Source: Petrotoga mobilis SJ95 (GTDB taxonomy: Bacteria; Thermotogota; Thermotogae; Petrotogales; Petrotogaceae). From it: DNA of 64,000 nt. A program made the translations under genes and the position numbers. Below, piece after piece: positions 17,644 to 26,587 of the stretch. How positions within the stretch are numbered: position 1 is the first letter of the stretch; every line of letters starts with the position of its first letter. Under the pieces are notes generated by a model. It was given only the letters and a program-made list of their open reading frames with translations. It made no database searches and was not told the origin of the DNA. The stretch spans positions 124,001-188,000 of the forward strand of contig NC_010003.1 in the NCBI RefSeq assembly GCF_000018605.1. Reading direction: 5' to 3'.

Positions 17644-18855
17644 GTGAACAGTGTAGATCGACAACAAGTTATAAAAGACTTAGTAGTTAAGACAGATTCA
17701 AAAATAGTATTACTCGTCATGGATGGATTGGGAGACCTGCCAAAAGATGGTAAAACTCCTCTTCAAGCGGCATACAAACCCCACATGGATGCTTTAGCGA
17801 AAGAAAGTGATTTAGGGCAAAGTGTACCTGTTCTACAAGGAGTCACTCCTGGCAGCGGTCCAGGGCATCTTTCCCTTTTTGGCTATGACTCATTAAAGTA
17901 TGACATAGGAAGAGGTATATTGGAAGCCCTTGGATTAGGAATCAAAGTAGATAAAAAGGACGTTGTTGCAAGAGGTAATTTTGCAACAATAAAAGATGGA
18001 ATAATAGTTGATAGAAGAGCTGGAAGGCCATCCAGTGAAGAATCAAAAAAAATTGTAGAAATTCTCTCTGAAAATATTAAAAAAATAGACGATGTTGATA
18101 TAACTTTCTACCCAGGTAAAGAACATAGACTTGTAGTTAAATTTACAGGAGATGGCTTATTTGATGAAGTAACGGATGCTGATCCACAAAGAGAAGGATC
18201 ACCAATGGAATGGGCTAAGGCAACTAATCCCGATTCAGAAAAAATGGCTAATATTGTCAACAAATTGATAAAAGAGATAGGGGAAGTCTTGAAAGATCAA
18301 CCAAAAATGAATTTCGCACTATTACGAGGATTTTCCAAGCATCCTCTATTGCCATCTTTTGAAGAGAATTATAAATTGAAAGCCGCGGCTATTGCTACCT
18401 ATCCTATGTATAAAGGGCTTGCCAAATTAGTAGGAATGGAAGTGCTAGAAGCAGGTCAAACAATAGAAGACGAGGTCGAAACACTGAAAAAAGTATGGAA
18501 TGATTATGACTTCTTCTACTTTCATGTGAAAAAAACTGATTCCTATGGTGAAGACGGAAATTTCGAAGAAAAAGTGAAAGTTATCGAAAACACCGATAAA
18601 GCCGTGAAAGAAATTTTAAACCTGAAACCAGATGTTTTAATCATCACCGGAGACCATTCTACCCCTGCTTTACTAAAAGCACACAGCTGGCATCCTGTTC
18701 CTGTTTTGCTCTATTCAAAATATGTAAGAAAAGGATTGTCTGTTTCTTTTGATGAGTATGAATGCGCGAAGGGGACCCTTGGAACGATATCAGCCTTGGA
18801 TATTATGCCGTTAGCTTTGGCAAATGCTTTAAAACTAGAAAAGTACGGAGCTTAA
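17644..18855 (+). CDS. apgM: 2,3-bisphosphoglycerate-independent phosphoglycerate mutase, archaeal type
   Basis: A 403-residue ApgM, which interconverts 3- and 2-phosphoglycerate in glycolysis. It belongs to the alkaline phosphatase superfamily: the metal-binding MDGLGDLP (about 26-33), LQAAYKPHMDALA, the TPGSGPGHLSLFGYD block holding the serine nucleophile (about 70-84), and DGIIVDRRAGR, then the C-terminal FFYFHVKKTDSYGEDG and ITGDHSTP metal ligands. It starts at GTG 17644 with GGAGGTG 8 bases ahead. The archaeal-type enzyme is common in Thermotogota. It is separated from the convergent GH65 gene by a terminator. Confidence 0.95.
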   Translation: MNSVDRQQVIKDLVVKTDSKIVLLVMDGLGDLPKDGKTPLQAAYKPHMDALAKESDLGQSVPVLQGVTPGSGPGHLSLFGYDSLKYDIGRGILEALGLGIKVDKKDVVARGNFATIKDGIIVDRRAGRPSSEESKKIVEILSENIKKIDDVDITFYPGKEHRLVVKFTGDGLFDEVTDADPQREGSPMEWAKATNPDSEKMANIVNKLIKEIGEVLKDQPKMNFALLRGFSKHPLLPSFEENYKLKAAAIATYPMYKGLAKLVGMEVLEAGQTIEDEVETLKKVWNDYDFFYFHVKKTDSYGEDGNFEEKVKVIENTDKAVKEILNLKPDVLIITGDHSTPALLKAHSWHPVPVLLYSKYVRKGLSVSFDEYECAKGTLGTISALDIMPLALANALKLEKYGA

Positions 18856-18857
18856 TC

Positions 18858-18881
18858 AAAGTGGGCCATATGGCCCACTTT
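18858..18881. terminator. Bidirectional palindromic terminator between apgM and the GH65 gene
   Basis: A perfect 24-base palindrome (half-site AAAGTGGGCCAT) followed by a T run on the plus strand. It lies exactly between two convergent genes; the last base abuts the GH65 stop codon. Confidence 0.75.
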
Positions 18882-21173
18882 TTAAATTATATTTGAAGTA
18901 TTAAAAACAAACAATTTGTAACTGGTTAATTCGCAATCTTGAGAAAAAACCTTTACCATTAGATCATGTGTTGATTCCAAGATTACTTTATCTTGAAAAA
19001 TACTGATTGTTATCTTTGCTCCCTTCCAGTAGATTTTGAAAGATAATTTCTCCCATTTTTCTGGTATCCAAGGGTTGAGATTCAAAACTCCACTCTCATC
19101 TACACTCAATCCCCCAAAACCATAGACAATGCTTTGCCATGAACCTCCAGTAGATGCAGCGTGTAAACCAAACTCCGTGTTTCCTTGATTATCTTCCAAA
19201 TCAGTCATCACTGTTTTCATAAAATATTCATAGGCATTGTGATGATCTCCCACTTTCAAACCCATTATTGAATACATAGACGGACTCAAAGAAGATTTAT
19301 GCATAGTCCTTTTCTCATAATAGTCATAATTCAATTTTTTCGTACTACTATCAAATTCATCTTCCAATAACAATAAAAGCATTATCACATCTGCCTGTTT
19401 CACAAGTTGAGTTTTATCTAATTTATTGATCTCTACACCTTTAGGCCACAGTGGCATTTTGTTTTTGTCCCACTCATTGATAATATAGTCCTTCAGTTTA
19501 AAATAGCCCTCAAATTGTTCTATAAGTTCTGTGTCGTCAAATTTTGGGATAAATATCTTTTCCGAAATTTCTTTCCAGTTCTTGAAATCTTTTTCTGATA
19601 AACCCAAATTATTACACAATCTGTCATATTTTATAAAATCTTTTTGCTTAAGTAAATTAGAAATCTCATAAGCTTTTTTTAAATTCCACCTAGCTAGATA
19701 ATTCGTATAGGCATTGTTATTTACGTGCTCATGAAACTCATCAGGACCTATAACATTATTGATTTCATATCTGTCTTTTTGCTCATTATACTCTAATCGA
19801 GATTCCCAAAATTTTGCGGTTTCAAAAAATATTTCTGCTCCATAATCAAACATGAAGTTCTCATCGTTAGTAGCTCGAAAATATTCCCAATAAGCAAAAG
19901 GAATATCTGCTGTAATATGTATTTCTTCATCACCGGTCCATATTCTCACTGGATTACCCAAATAATCTTTTCCCCACTTTGGAGTAGTTTCTAAACCATT
20001 ATCTGTCGACTCCCATGGAAATTGGGCACCTTTGTATCCATTCAAAATGGCATTTTCCCTGGCTCCGTTTAGTGTATTATATCTGTATAGTAGAAGCGAT
20101 TTTGCTGTTTCCGGTTGAGAATATATAAAAAACGGGACCATAAATATTTCGGTATCCCAAAATATGTGCCCTTTATATCCTTCCCCGTGTAATCCTTTAG
20201 CGGCTATACTAACACTAGTATCATTTTTATTGGCACATGAGGTTAACTGAAAAACGTTGAATCTAATGCCTAACTGAGCTTTCTCATCACCTTTTATTTC
20301 TATATCAATATCATCCCAAATCTTTTCCCATTCTTCACAGTGTTTTTTTAACTCTTTTTCATAACCTTCAAAGGCAAATTCTACTAAAGCTTCTTCTGAT
20401 ACTTTTTCAACATCACTTATGTTATCTCTCGTTGTGTAAGTTACTCCGTATTTATATATAGTATAAACTTCATCTTTTTCAAGAAAAATCTCATAAAGTT
20501 CTTTTACTTTATCACCTAAAATTTTAAAAGAACGATTTCTTAAAAGGTTATTGTTATTTCTATAGCAACGCAACGTCGTTGCTTCGACTACGTCAATTGC
20601 TTTCTCTTTTGTAGAAGATTTTAGAAATATACCTGGCTCCAAATCTTTCATTTTTAGAACATTATAATGTTTTACCTCTTTATAAGGATCGTGAACAGAA
20701 TTTGTAATTGATCCATCTATTGTGTTTTCGATTATAAGTTTTCCTGAAAAATTCTTCGGTACTATTTCATATTTAGTTGCCCATCTGTGGACATCATTCT
20801 TGCTGACAAATCTTTCGACGTTGATCGTTAATATTTCACCAGAAGTCAATTCAACTTCTAAGTTTGTTTTTAAAATTGCTTTTCTCATATCAAGAAATCT
20901 TTTGAAATTTCTAATTTTGTGATTATCTAAATTAATCCTTTTTCCATCGATATAGAATTTTATTGTTAAAGGGTCCGGATTATTCACGATCTCCTGTACT
21001 TCTGCTTCTGATTTGTCATATATACCAGCAATAAAGTTACCTTTCCAACCGTAACTTGAAAATTCATTGAACCCTCTAAGTCCTCGATAACCGTTTGCTA
21101 ATGTGAAAATAGTCTCGTATTTTTTGTTTTCTTCTGGATTGTATTCATCTTGTACAATTTCCCAAAGGTTCAA
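18882..21173 (-). CDS. Glycoside hydrolase family 65 disaccharide phosphorylase (kojibiose/trehalose/maltose type)
   Basis: A 763-residue GH65 phosphorylase, which splits an alpha-glucosyl disaccharide with phosphate to give beta-glucose 1-phosphate and the other sugar. The N-terminus (NLWEIVQDEY, then TLANGYRGLRG) and the general acid in VIGPDEFHEH (Glu near 478) are diagnostic; phosphate-site residues lie in TMHKSSLSPS and STGGSWQS. TTG 21173 is chosen as start: GGGAGGGAG lies 6 bases ahead, whereas the ATG at 21197 has no site and adds residues not usual in the family. The beta-phosphoglucomutase just upstream uses its product. Which disaccharide is used (kojibiose, trehalose, nigerose or maltose) cannot be settled from motifs alone. 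Confidence 0.9.
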   Translation of the reverse strand: MNLWEIVQDEYNPEENKKYETIFTLANGYRGLRGFNEFSSYGWKGNFIAGIYDKSEAEVQEIVNNPDPLTIKFYIDGKRINLDNHKIRNFKRFLDMRKAILKTNLEVELTSGEILTINVERFVSKNDVHRWATKYEIVPKNFSGKLIIENTIDGSITNSVHDPYKEVKHYNVLKMKDLEPGIFLKSSTKEKAIDVVEATTLRCYRNNNNLLRNRSFKILGDKVKELYEIFLEKDEVYTIYKYGVTYTTRDNISDVEKVSEEALVEFAFEGYEKELKKHCEEWEKIWDDIDIEIKGDEKAQLGIRFNVFQLTSCANKNDTSVSIAAKGLHGEGYKGHIFWDTEIFMVPFFIYSQPETAKSLLLYRYNTLNGARENAILNGYKGAQFPWESTDNGLETTPKWGKDYLGNPVRIWTGDEEIHITADIPFAYWEYFRATNDENFMFDYGAEIFFETAKFWESRLEYNEQKDRYEINNVIGPDEFHEHVNNNAYTNYLARWNLKKAYEISNLLKQKDFIKYDRLCNNLGLSEKDFKNWKEISEKIFIPKFDDTELIEQFEGYFKLKDYIINEWDKNKMPLWPKGVEINKLDKTQLVKQADVIMLLLLLEDEFDSSTKKLNYDYYEKRTMHKSSLSPSMYSIMGLKVGDHHNAYEYFMKTVMTDLEDNQGNTEFGLHAASTGGSWQSIVYGFGGLSVDESGVLNLNPWIPEKWEKLSFKIYWKGAKITISIFQDKVILESTHDLMVKVFSQDCELTSYKLFVFNTSNII

Positions 21174-21202
21174 AATTTGCTCCCTCCCATAAAACATATT
21201 TT

Positions 21203-21847
21203 TTAAATAGATTCAATTAACGTTAAATTAATGTTTTCAAAATTCTTAATTACTTTATCCGCACCTTTCAATACTTCTTCTTCTCCCACACCAATAACTT
21301 TCATTCCGGCTCTTTTCGCAGCTTGTATCCCTGCTACAGCATCTTCAAAAACGACACATTCTTCTGGTTTTAAACTTAAATAATTAGATGCTGTTAAAAA
21401 GATTTCCGGATTAGGTTTTGCATTACTTATCATTGTTCCATCTATAACCGCGTCGAAGACGTCTTCAAAATTTAATCGCTCTAAAATTAATTTTGTGTTT
21501 TTGCTTGCTGATGCAATTGCGATCTTAATACCTTTGCTTTTCAAAATTTTTATAAATTTCTCTACACCAGGAAGTAATTCACTTTTGTCCATCTTACTTA
21601 TGTACTCAACGTACCAATTATTTTTCTTTTGTGCCAACTCTTCTTTTTCTTCTAGACTAAGATTTAAATTTCCCAAATCTAATATAATCTCCAAACTTTT
21701 CATCCTACTAACACCTTTTAACCTTTCGTTATCTTTTTCATTAAAAGGTATATTCAACTGGTCTGCAAGTTTCTTCCATGCCATATAATGATATTTTGCT
21801 GTATCGACTATTACTCCATCTAAATCGAAAATGCAGGCTTTTATCAC
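21203..21847 (-). CDS. pgmB: Beta-phosphoglucomutase (HAD superfamily)
   Basis: A 214-residue HAD phosphomutase that turns beta-glucose 1-phosphate into glucose 6-phosphate. Motif I is FDLDGVIVDTA (Asp8 nucleophile, Asp10 acid/base), the cap begins KYHYMAWKKLADQL, motif II is in IAIASASKNT, motif III Lys in NAKPNPEIF and motif IV in VFEDAVAGIQAAK. The substrate-loop K-G-V-S-R between residues 45 and 50 fits pgmB. The start is GTG 21847 with AAAGGAGG 8 bases ahead. It lies between the permeases and the GH65 gene, so uptake, phosphorolysis and entry into glycolysis are in one operon. Confidence 0.93.
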   Translation of the reverse strand: MIKACIFDLDGVIVDTAKYHYMAWKKLADQLNIPFNEKDNERLKGVSRMKSLEIILDLGNLNLSLEEKEELAQKKNNWYVEYISKMDKSELLPGVEKFIKILKSKGIKIAIASASKNTKLILERLNFEDVFDAVIDGTMISNAKPNPEIFLTASNYLSLKPEECVVFEDAVAGIQAAKRAGMKVIGVGEEEVLKGADKVIKNFENINLTLIESI

Positions 21848-21906
21848 AGATTAATCCTCCTTTGTATTTCTAAACTCAATACCTTCATCATCAAATTCTT
21901 GATCAA

Positions 21907-22800
21907 TTAACCTTTAACTGCAGCAGCTCTACCTGTTTCAACAAACTGTTTTTGAAATGAAAGAAATATAATTATCATTGGAATTGTCATTATGATAGTT
22001 GCCGCCATCATGTACTGCCAGAAAGTATAATAAGATGTCTTAAAGAAATTTAATCCTAGGGTTAAGGTGTACATCTCTTTTTGAGAAGTAATTATTAAAG
22101 GCCATTGAAAATCATTCCAAGCACCTAAAAAAGTATATATAGCTAACGCCCCAACAGCAGGCCTAGCATTGGGTAACACTATTCTGAAAAAAGTTCCTCC
22201 AATCCCAGCCCCATCTATTCGTGCAGCTTCTTCCATCTCTTTTGGAAAATTCATAAAGAATTGTCTCATCAAAAATAGTCCAAAAATATTTGCTAATTTT
22301 GGAAACACCATTCCATAATACGTATTGACTAAATCCCAATTTACCATTAAAGTATATTGTGGTATCATGGTAACTTGAGCTGGAACCATCATGGTCCCTA
22401 AAAAAAGAGCAAACCACACTTCCTTTAAGGGAAATCTTAGTCTCGCAAAAGCATAACCTCCAAGGGTACCTATGAGAATGTTCCCAATGGTAATAAACCC
22501 TGCGTATAAAACTGTATTTAAAAACCATCTCGAATACAACGGAACTACTTCAAAAACCTTCGCATAGTTTTCAAATGTTAAAGGAGCACCAAAAGCCTTA
22601 GGTGGCCATTCAAAAACTCGTATCTTGGGTGGCCAACTCATTACATCGGTACCTTTAGTAATACCGTTTTCGTCAACATAATTCATAGGTACAAACGATA
22701 CGAGTGCTGCCCATAAAAAGGGAAAAAGAGAAATTAAAGTGTAGACAATTAAAACAATATAAGATATTATCCTTGCAATTTTCCATTTTTTCTCTGTCAT
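21907..22800 (-). CDS. Sugar ABC transporter permease, MalG type
   Basis: A 297-residue inner-membrane permease with six predicted helices. The cytoplasmic EAA loop, which docks the ATPase, is EEAARIDGAGIGGTFFRIVLP (about 196-216). The ATG at 22800 has GAGGTG 7 bases ahead; that site overlaps the stop codon of the preceding permease gene, so translation is coupled. It pairs with the MalF-type protein. No ATPase gene is in this operon, so a shared MsmK/MalK-like ATPase elsewhere must power uptake, as is common for this transporter class. Confidence 0.93.
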   Translation of the reverse strand: MTEKKWKIARIISYIVLIVYTLISLFPFLWAALVSFVPMNYVDENGITKGTDVMSWPPKIRVFEWPPKAFGAPLTFENYAKVFEVVPLYSRWFLNTVLYAGFITIGNILIGTLGGYAFARLRFPLKEVWFALFLGTMMVPAQVTMIPQYTLMVNWDLVNTYYGMVFPKLANIFGLFLMRQFFMNFPKEMEEAARIDGAGIGGTFFRIVLPNARPAVGALAIYTFLGAWNDFQWPLIITSQKEMYTLTLGLNFFKTSYYTFWQYMMAATIIMTIPMIIIFLSFQKQFVETGRAAAVKG

Positions 22801-22810
22801 TGATTTCACC

Positions 22811-23974
22811 TCAATATTCTTCAGGGATGTATCTCCGTTGTAAAAACGTTATGAACATAATGATCGCAAAAAGTATCAATGCTAGTGATGAAGCATAACC
22901 CATATTTCCGTATTCAAAAGCATTTTTATATATGTAAAATGAGATCGTGATATTTCTCATATTTTCGATTAAAAAATAGATCTGATCAAACACTTGCATA
23001 CAGCCAATAGTTCCCATGACTATAACAAACAATATCTGCGGTCTTAAAAGAGGTAGAGTAATCCTCCAAAATTTCTGTCCCCCAGAAGCACCATCTATCT
23101 CTGCAGCTTCATATAATGAATTGGGAATGTCTTGCAGTCCTGCTAAAAAGGTAATCATAAAATATCCAGCTGTAGACCATATGTTCATGAGCATTATTGA
23201 AAATAATGCGGTATTTGGGTTATTAAGCCAATCTATCGGTTGATATCCAAAATTGCCGAAAAGTCCAACAAGAATTCGATTTAAGACTCCTGGTTTAGAA
23301 TAAATCAACCAAAAAATCATAGAGATAGCAGCAGATGATGTTATGGCTGGAAGAAAAAATACAACTTTGTAAAATTTAACACCCTTAACTTTTGAATTCG
23401 CTGCGACTGCTAACAAAACAGCTAAAAAAGTTTGTATAGGAACCACGATAATAGTATACAATAATGTATTAAAAAGAGATATTCTGACATAATCATCATT
23501 AAACATTCTCTGAAAATTTCCCAATCCGACAATTTGGGGTTTATATTTTTTAAATAGATCTTTTTCTTCTTTCATATAGGTTGTCATAAATTCAGAACTT
23601 GTCATAGTTGTATCTAATTTACCTTCGATAAAATCTTCCAAAAGTTTCTGACTATCAAAATATTTCAATATCGCTTCTTTTTGTTCCTCATTTAAATTAA
23701 TGCCAACGTCGTATTGGATAAAAGTGAGTACGTCAAACCAGCTTTCTATTTCATCAACAGATTTCACATCTGTCTGAAACATACCTAGATGAAGCTCAAT
23801 GGCTTCTTGTGGGTTAAGCGGTGCCTTGAATTTTTGTGTTTCTAAAGGATTAAAATTAGTAAAACTATAATAAAATATCATGATAATTGGATATATTACA
23901 AATAATAAGACTATAATTATAACAGGAGAAGCGAACAGATACCCAGATATTGCTTCTCTAGTTTTAGGTTTCAC
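22811..23974 (-). CDS. Sugar ABC transporter permease, MalF type, with a long extracytoplasmic insertion
   Basis: A 387-residue permease, about 90-100 residues longer than the usual 290-300. The excess lies between helix 1 (YLFASPVIIIVLLFVIYPII) and the usual VGLGNFQRMF entry to helix 2: a hydrophilic, mostly helical stretch at about residues 45-135 that includes FEKLLE-like acidic helices. The EAA loop is YEAAEIDGASGGQKFWRITLP. The start is GTG 23974 with AGAGGTG 6 bases ahead; an in-frame extension to 24022 reads through a terminator hairpin and is rejected. E. coli MalF also has a large periplasmic domain there that contacts its binding protein; the same role is likely here. Confidence 0.9.
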   Translation of the reverse strand: MKPKTREAISGYLFASPVIIIVLLFVIYPIIMIFYYSFTNFNPLETQKFKAPLNPQEAIELHLGMFQTDVKSVDEIESWFDVLTFIQYDVGINLNEEQKEAILKYFDSQKLLEDFIEGKLDTTMTSSEFMTTYMKEEKDLFKKYKPQIVGLGNFQRMFNDDYVRISLFNTLLYTIIVVPIQTFLAVLLAVAANSKVKGVKFYKVVFFLPAITSSAAISMIFWLIYSKPGVLNRILVGLFGNFGYQPIDWLNNPNTALFSIMLMNIWSTAGYFMITFLAGLQDIPNSLYEAAEIDGASGGQKFWRITLPLLRPQILFVIVMGTIGCMQVFDQIYFLIENMRNITISFYIYKNAFEYGNMGYASSLALILFAIIMFITFLQRRYIPEEY

Positions 23975-23995
23975 AAAATCACCTCTTTTCTTAAA

Positions 23996-24024
23996 AAATG
24001 ATGAGGGGTTGCCCCTCATCATTT
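23996..24024 (-). terminator. Intercistronic terminator between binding-protein and permease genes
   Basis: A 13-base perfect stem (AAATGATGAGGGG with its complement, 3-base loop) followed on the minus strand by six Ts. It lies 41 bases after the binding-protein stop and 21 bases before the permease start, so partial termination would give more binding protein than permease. Confidence 0.8.
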
Positions 24025-24064
24025 AATTAACTTTAATAAAAGCCTTGAAGACACCTAGTCTGAT

Positions 24065-25276
24065 CTATTGAGTCACCCAAGAATTATAATTCTTTTCGAT
24101 AGAATTTACAGCTTCTTCAATTGTAATTCTTCCTGCAAAAAGATCATTCAGTAAAGAGTTCAAATAATCGTTTGCTTTGGCAAATATCCCGGTAGGAGTA
24201 GGAACTCTCCATGGGTAACCAAATTCAACTGAATCATAGAATACTTTCTTCATAGGATCTGTATCTTCAGCGGCAACACTTTGCCTTGAACCAAGAACTC
24301 CTGCCTTTTCAACGAAAATTTCTTGTCCTTCAGTTACTAAGAATTTTAAAACCTCCCATGCTTCATCCTTATGTGGGGATTGTCTATTCATACCCCAAGC
24401 AACGGTATATATCATAGTGGATTCCTCAACAAGACTTGGTATTTCAACTATACCTGTCTTTTCTTCAACATTTGGGAAAGATTCTCTTATATATCCCAAA
24501 GCCCAAGGACCTTCCATAACCATAGCAGTCATCTCTTTAGCAAACGCATCTCCGAGCCATCCTGCACCCAACGTGGAAGGTAAATAAGCTAAATCGTAGT
24601 TTGTAGCTAGTTCAGTATAAAACTTCATGGCAGCAACCGCTTCTTTTTCGGTTAAAGCAGTTGATAAATCTTCTTTCACCAAACTTCCACCAAAACTATG
24701 AATAAATGGAATCAATCTGTTAAAATCTGCTGCCAAAGACAAAGGTGCATCAAATCCTCTTTCTTTCAACAAGGCCGCTTTGTACAACAAATCAAACCAT
24801 GTATCATCGTTAGTAGGATATGGAACACCATATTCATCAAAAATCTCTTCGTTGTAGAAAAGCGCAAGAGTTGAGTAATCTTTAGCTATTCCGTATATTC
24901 TGTTGTTAAACGTGAATGCATCTACCAAGTTAGGATAGAAGTCGTCGATATCAAAGTTATCTCTTTGTATGTATAGATCTAAAGGTTGCAAAACATTGGC
25001 TCTAGCAAGTTCTTCGAAAACATACACATCTACATAGAACAGATCAGGTCCTTGACCCCCAGATAACCTAGTCATAAGAGTTTGTTTATAATCTCCTGCA
25101 ATGGGATCCCATCTGACTTGGATATCTTGATGCGAAGAGTTAAATTTCTGAACAATCTCGTTTATAGCTGATTCTTCAGCAGGGTTTCCAGGCCATCCAG
25201 TGATAGTAATAGTTACTGCGGAAAAAGATGAACCAACTAACAAAACCATTAGAACAAATAAAGCTAACTTTCTCAT
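24065..25276 (-). CDS. ABC transporter sugar-binding protein (family 1)
   Basis: A 403-residue extracellular binding protein with signal peptide (MRKLALFVLMVLLVGSSFS, cleavage near residue 19). Family 1 marks are INEIVQKFNSSHQDIQVRW, LSGGQGPDLFYVDVYVFEEL (about 71-90), YGIAKDYSTLALFYNEEIFDEYG (about 126-148) and MVMEGPWALGYI near 256. It captures the disaccharide processed by the GH65 phosphorylase encoded downstream. AGGAGG lies ahead of the ATG. It follows the interrupted LacI gene by 35 bases and is separated from the permeases by a hairpin. Confidence 0.93.
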   Translation of the reverse strand: MRKLALFVLMVLLVGSSFSAVTITITGWPGNPAEESAINEIVQKFNSSHQDIQVRWDPIAGDYKQTLMTRLSGGQGPDLFYVDVYVFEELARANVLQPLDLYIQRDNFDIDDFYPNLVDAFTFNNRIYGIAKDYSTLALFYNEEIFDEYGVPYPTNDDTWFDLLYKAALLKERGFDAPLSLAADFNRLIPFIHSFGGSLVKEDLSTALTEKEAVAAMKFYTELATNYDLAYLPSTLGAGWLGDAFAKEMTAMVMEGPWALGYIRESFPNVEEKTGIVEIPSLVEESTMIYTVAWGMNRQSPHKDEAWEVLKFLVTEGQEIFVEKAGVLGSRQSVAAEDTDPMKKVFYDSVEFGYPWRVPTPTGIFAKANDYLNSLLNDLFAGRITIEEAVNSIEKNYNSWVTQ

Positions 25277-25310
25277 ACAATACTACCTCCTTTAAAATGT
25301 TTTTATGGTA

Positions 25311-26303
25311 CTAAATATGCTTCTGAATAAAACTCAATGTGCTTTGTCTCTTAATTAATTTTGAAGGAACAACCATAGAAATTGTATCTTTCCCATTTGC
25401 TATGTTATCTACAGCTTGCGCAGCACTGTATCCTATTTTTATAATGTTCTGGTCGATGGTACTTAAACCTACAAATTCGGAAAGGGGAATATTATCGTAT
25501 CCAACTATTGGTACTTCTATATTCAACCCCCTCAAAAATTTCATAGCTGCATAAGCCATAATATCTGAGGCACAAAATATTCCATCATATTCAAATCCTT
25601 TTTTTAGAATAGATTTTTATATTTCGACTGTTTTTTCTTCATCAAAATCCCCGAATTCTACATCTACTTCAACGCCTAGGTCTTTTTGAGCACTTTTTAC
25701 CCCGGCTAATCTTTGCTCTGAGACAGGGATTCCCATATTACCACTAATATAAAGAATCTTTTTACATTTTATCTGTTTTAAATGTTTGATAGCCATATAA
25801 GCTCCAGCTACGTTATCACTATCTATGTATACAAAATTGTTTTCATCATTTCTACCTATAACAACATATGGAAATTTTTCTTTATTTAAAAGATCAACCC
25901 TTTCATCATTTTTTCTGATGTCTAATAGAATAAAACCATCAACAATCTTACTTTTTATCGTATTACTATAATATTCAGCGACGTTGCCATTTTCATGGAT
26001 ATCTACGATTAGTTTAAGACCTTTTGAAGAAAAGTAATTTAAAACACCTTTTAAAAATTTTGTGGAGTAAGTATCCTCTAAAACCTTTCCACCTTTCACC
26101 GAAAAAATAACCGCGTAAATTCCCGTTTTTTTGCTTCTTAAGGAAGTCGCTATCCTGTCTGGTTTATAATCATATTTCTGAATTATTTTTATAATCTTGT
26201 TTTTTGTTTCAAGGCTTACTTTATCAGAATTGTTTAATACCCTGGAAACTGTCGCTACGGATACATTTGCCATCTTAGCAATATCTTTTATTTTTAGAGC
26301 CAT
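25311..26303 (-). pseudogene. LacI-family transcriptional regulator, interrupted by an in-frame ochre codon
   Basis: The frame opens at ATG 26303 with the LacI-type helix-turn-helix (IKDIAKMANVSVATVSRVLNNS, residues 4-25) and the YKPDRIATSLR hinge, and runs 228 residues to a TAA at 25617-25619. It then continues in the same frame for 101 more codons (KSILKKGFEYDGIFCASDIM onward) that supply the missing effector-domain half, including the GYDN...LSTIDQ block; total length (about 330) is that of a full LacI protein. So one nonsense codon splits an otherwise intact repressor. A product ending at 25620 would keep the DNA-binding domain but lose the end of the sugar-binding and dimer region. It would be the natural repressor of the disaccharide operon downstream. 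Confidence 0.87.
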
Positions 26304-26328
26304 AATAATTACCCCTTAAAACAGTTTT

Positions 26329-26342
26329 TGTAATCGTTTACA
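26329..26342. promoter_or_regulatory. LacI-type operator 1
   Basis: TGTAATCGTTTACA is a near-perfect dyad around a central CG, the usual form of LacI-family operators. It lies 26 bases ahead of the regulator start, where a bound repressor would block the operon promoter. Confidence 0.6.
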
Positions 26343-26430
26343 TAAAAATAGAATGAGTTTAATTTCTTTAATACCTTTAAATATTGAACTTGAATTCTAT
26401 ACTTTTAATTTATTTTCAAGAATCAAGAGC

Positions 26431-26454
26431 ATTAATGTAATCGGTTACATTAAT
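26431..26454. promoter_or_regulatory. LacI-type operator 2
   Basis: A 24-base dyad, half-sites ATTAATGTAATC and GGTTACATTAAT, with a single mismatched pair and a central CG. It shares the TGTAAnCGnTTACA core with operator 1, about 105 bases away, a spacing compatible with looping. Confidence 0.65.
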
Positions 26455-26486
26455 TATATAAAAAAACTTTAAAACTAGCAAGTCCA

Positions 26487-26526
26487 ATTAAAGGCATTTA
26501 AGGACGATTAAAACCATTTAAAGTCG
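26487..26526. repeat. Two tandem 20-base degenerate repeats
   Basis: ATTAAAGGCATTTAAGGACG and ATTAAAACCATTTAAAGTCG abut each other and agree at 16 of 20 positions. They lie in the 284-base gap 26304-26587, which otherwise holds only the two operators. Confidence 0.45.
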
Positions 26527-26587
26527 ATTATTTTGAAAATCCTTTATTTTCCTCAATATTTATATTTTTTTTGATATTTCAAAATAA

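Noticed and set aside
22811-23974. Frameshift or fusion as the cause of the long MalF-type permease
   Set aside because: The insert is in frame, ends at normal helix boundaries and has coding-like composition.
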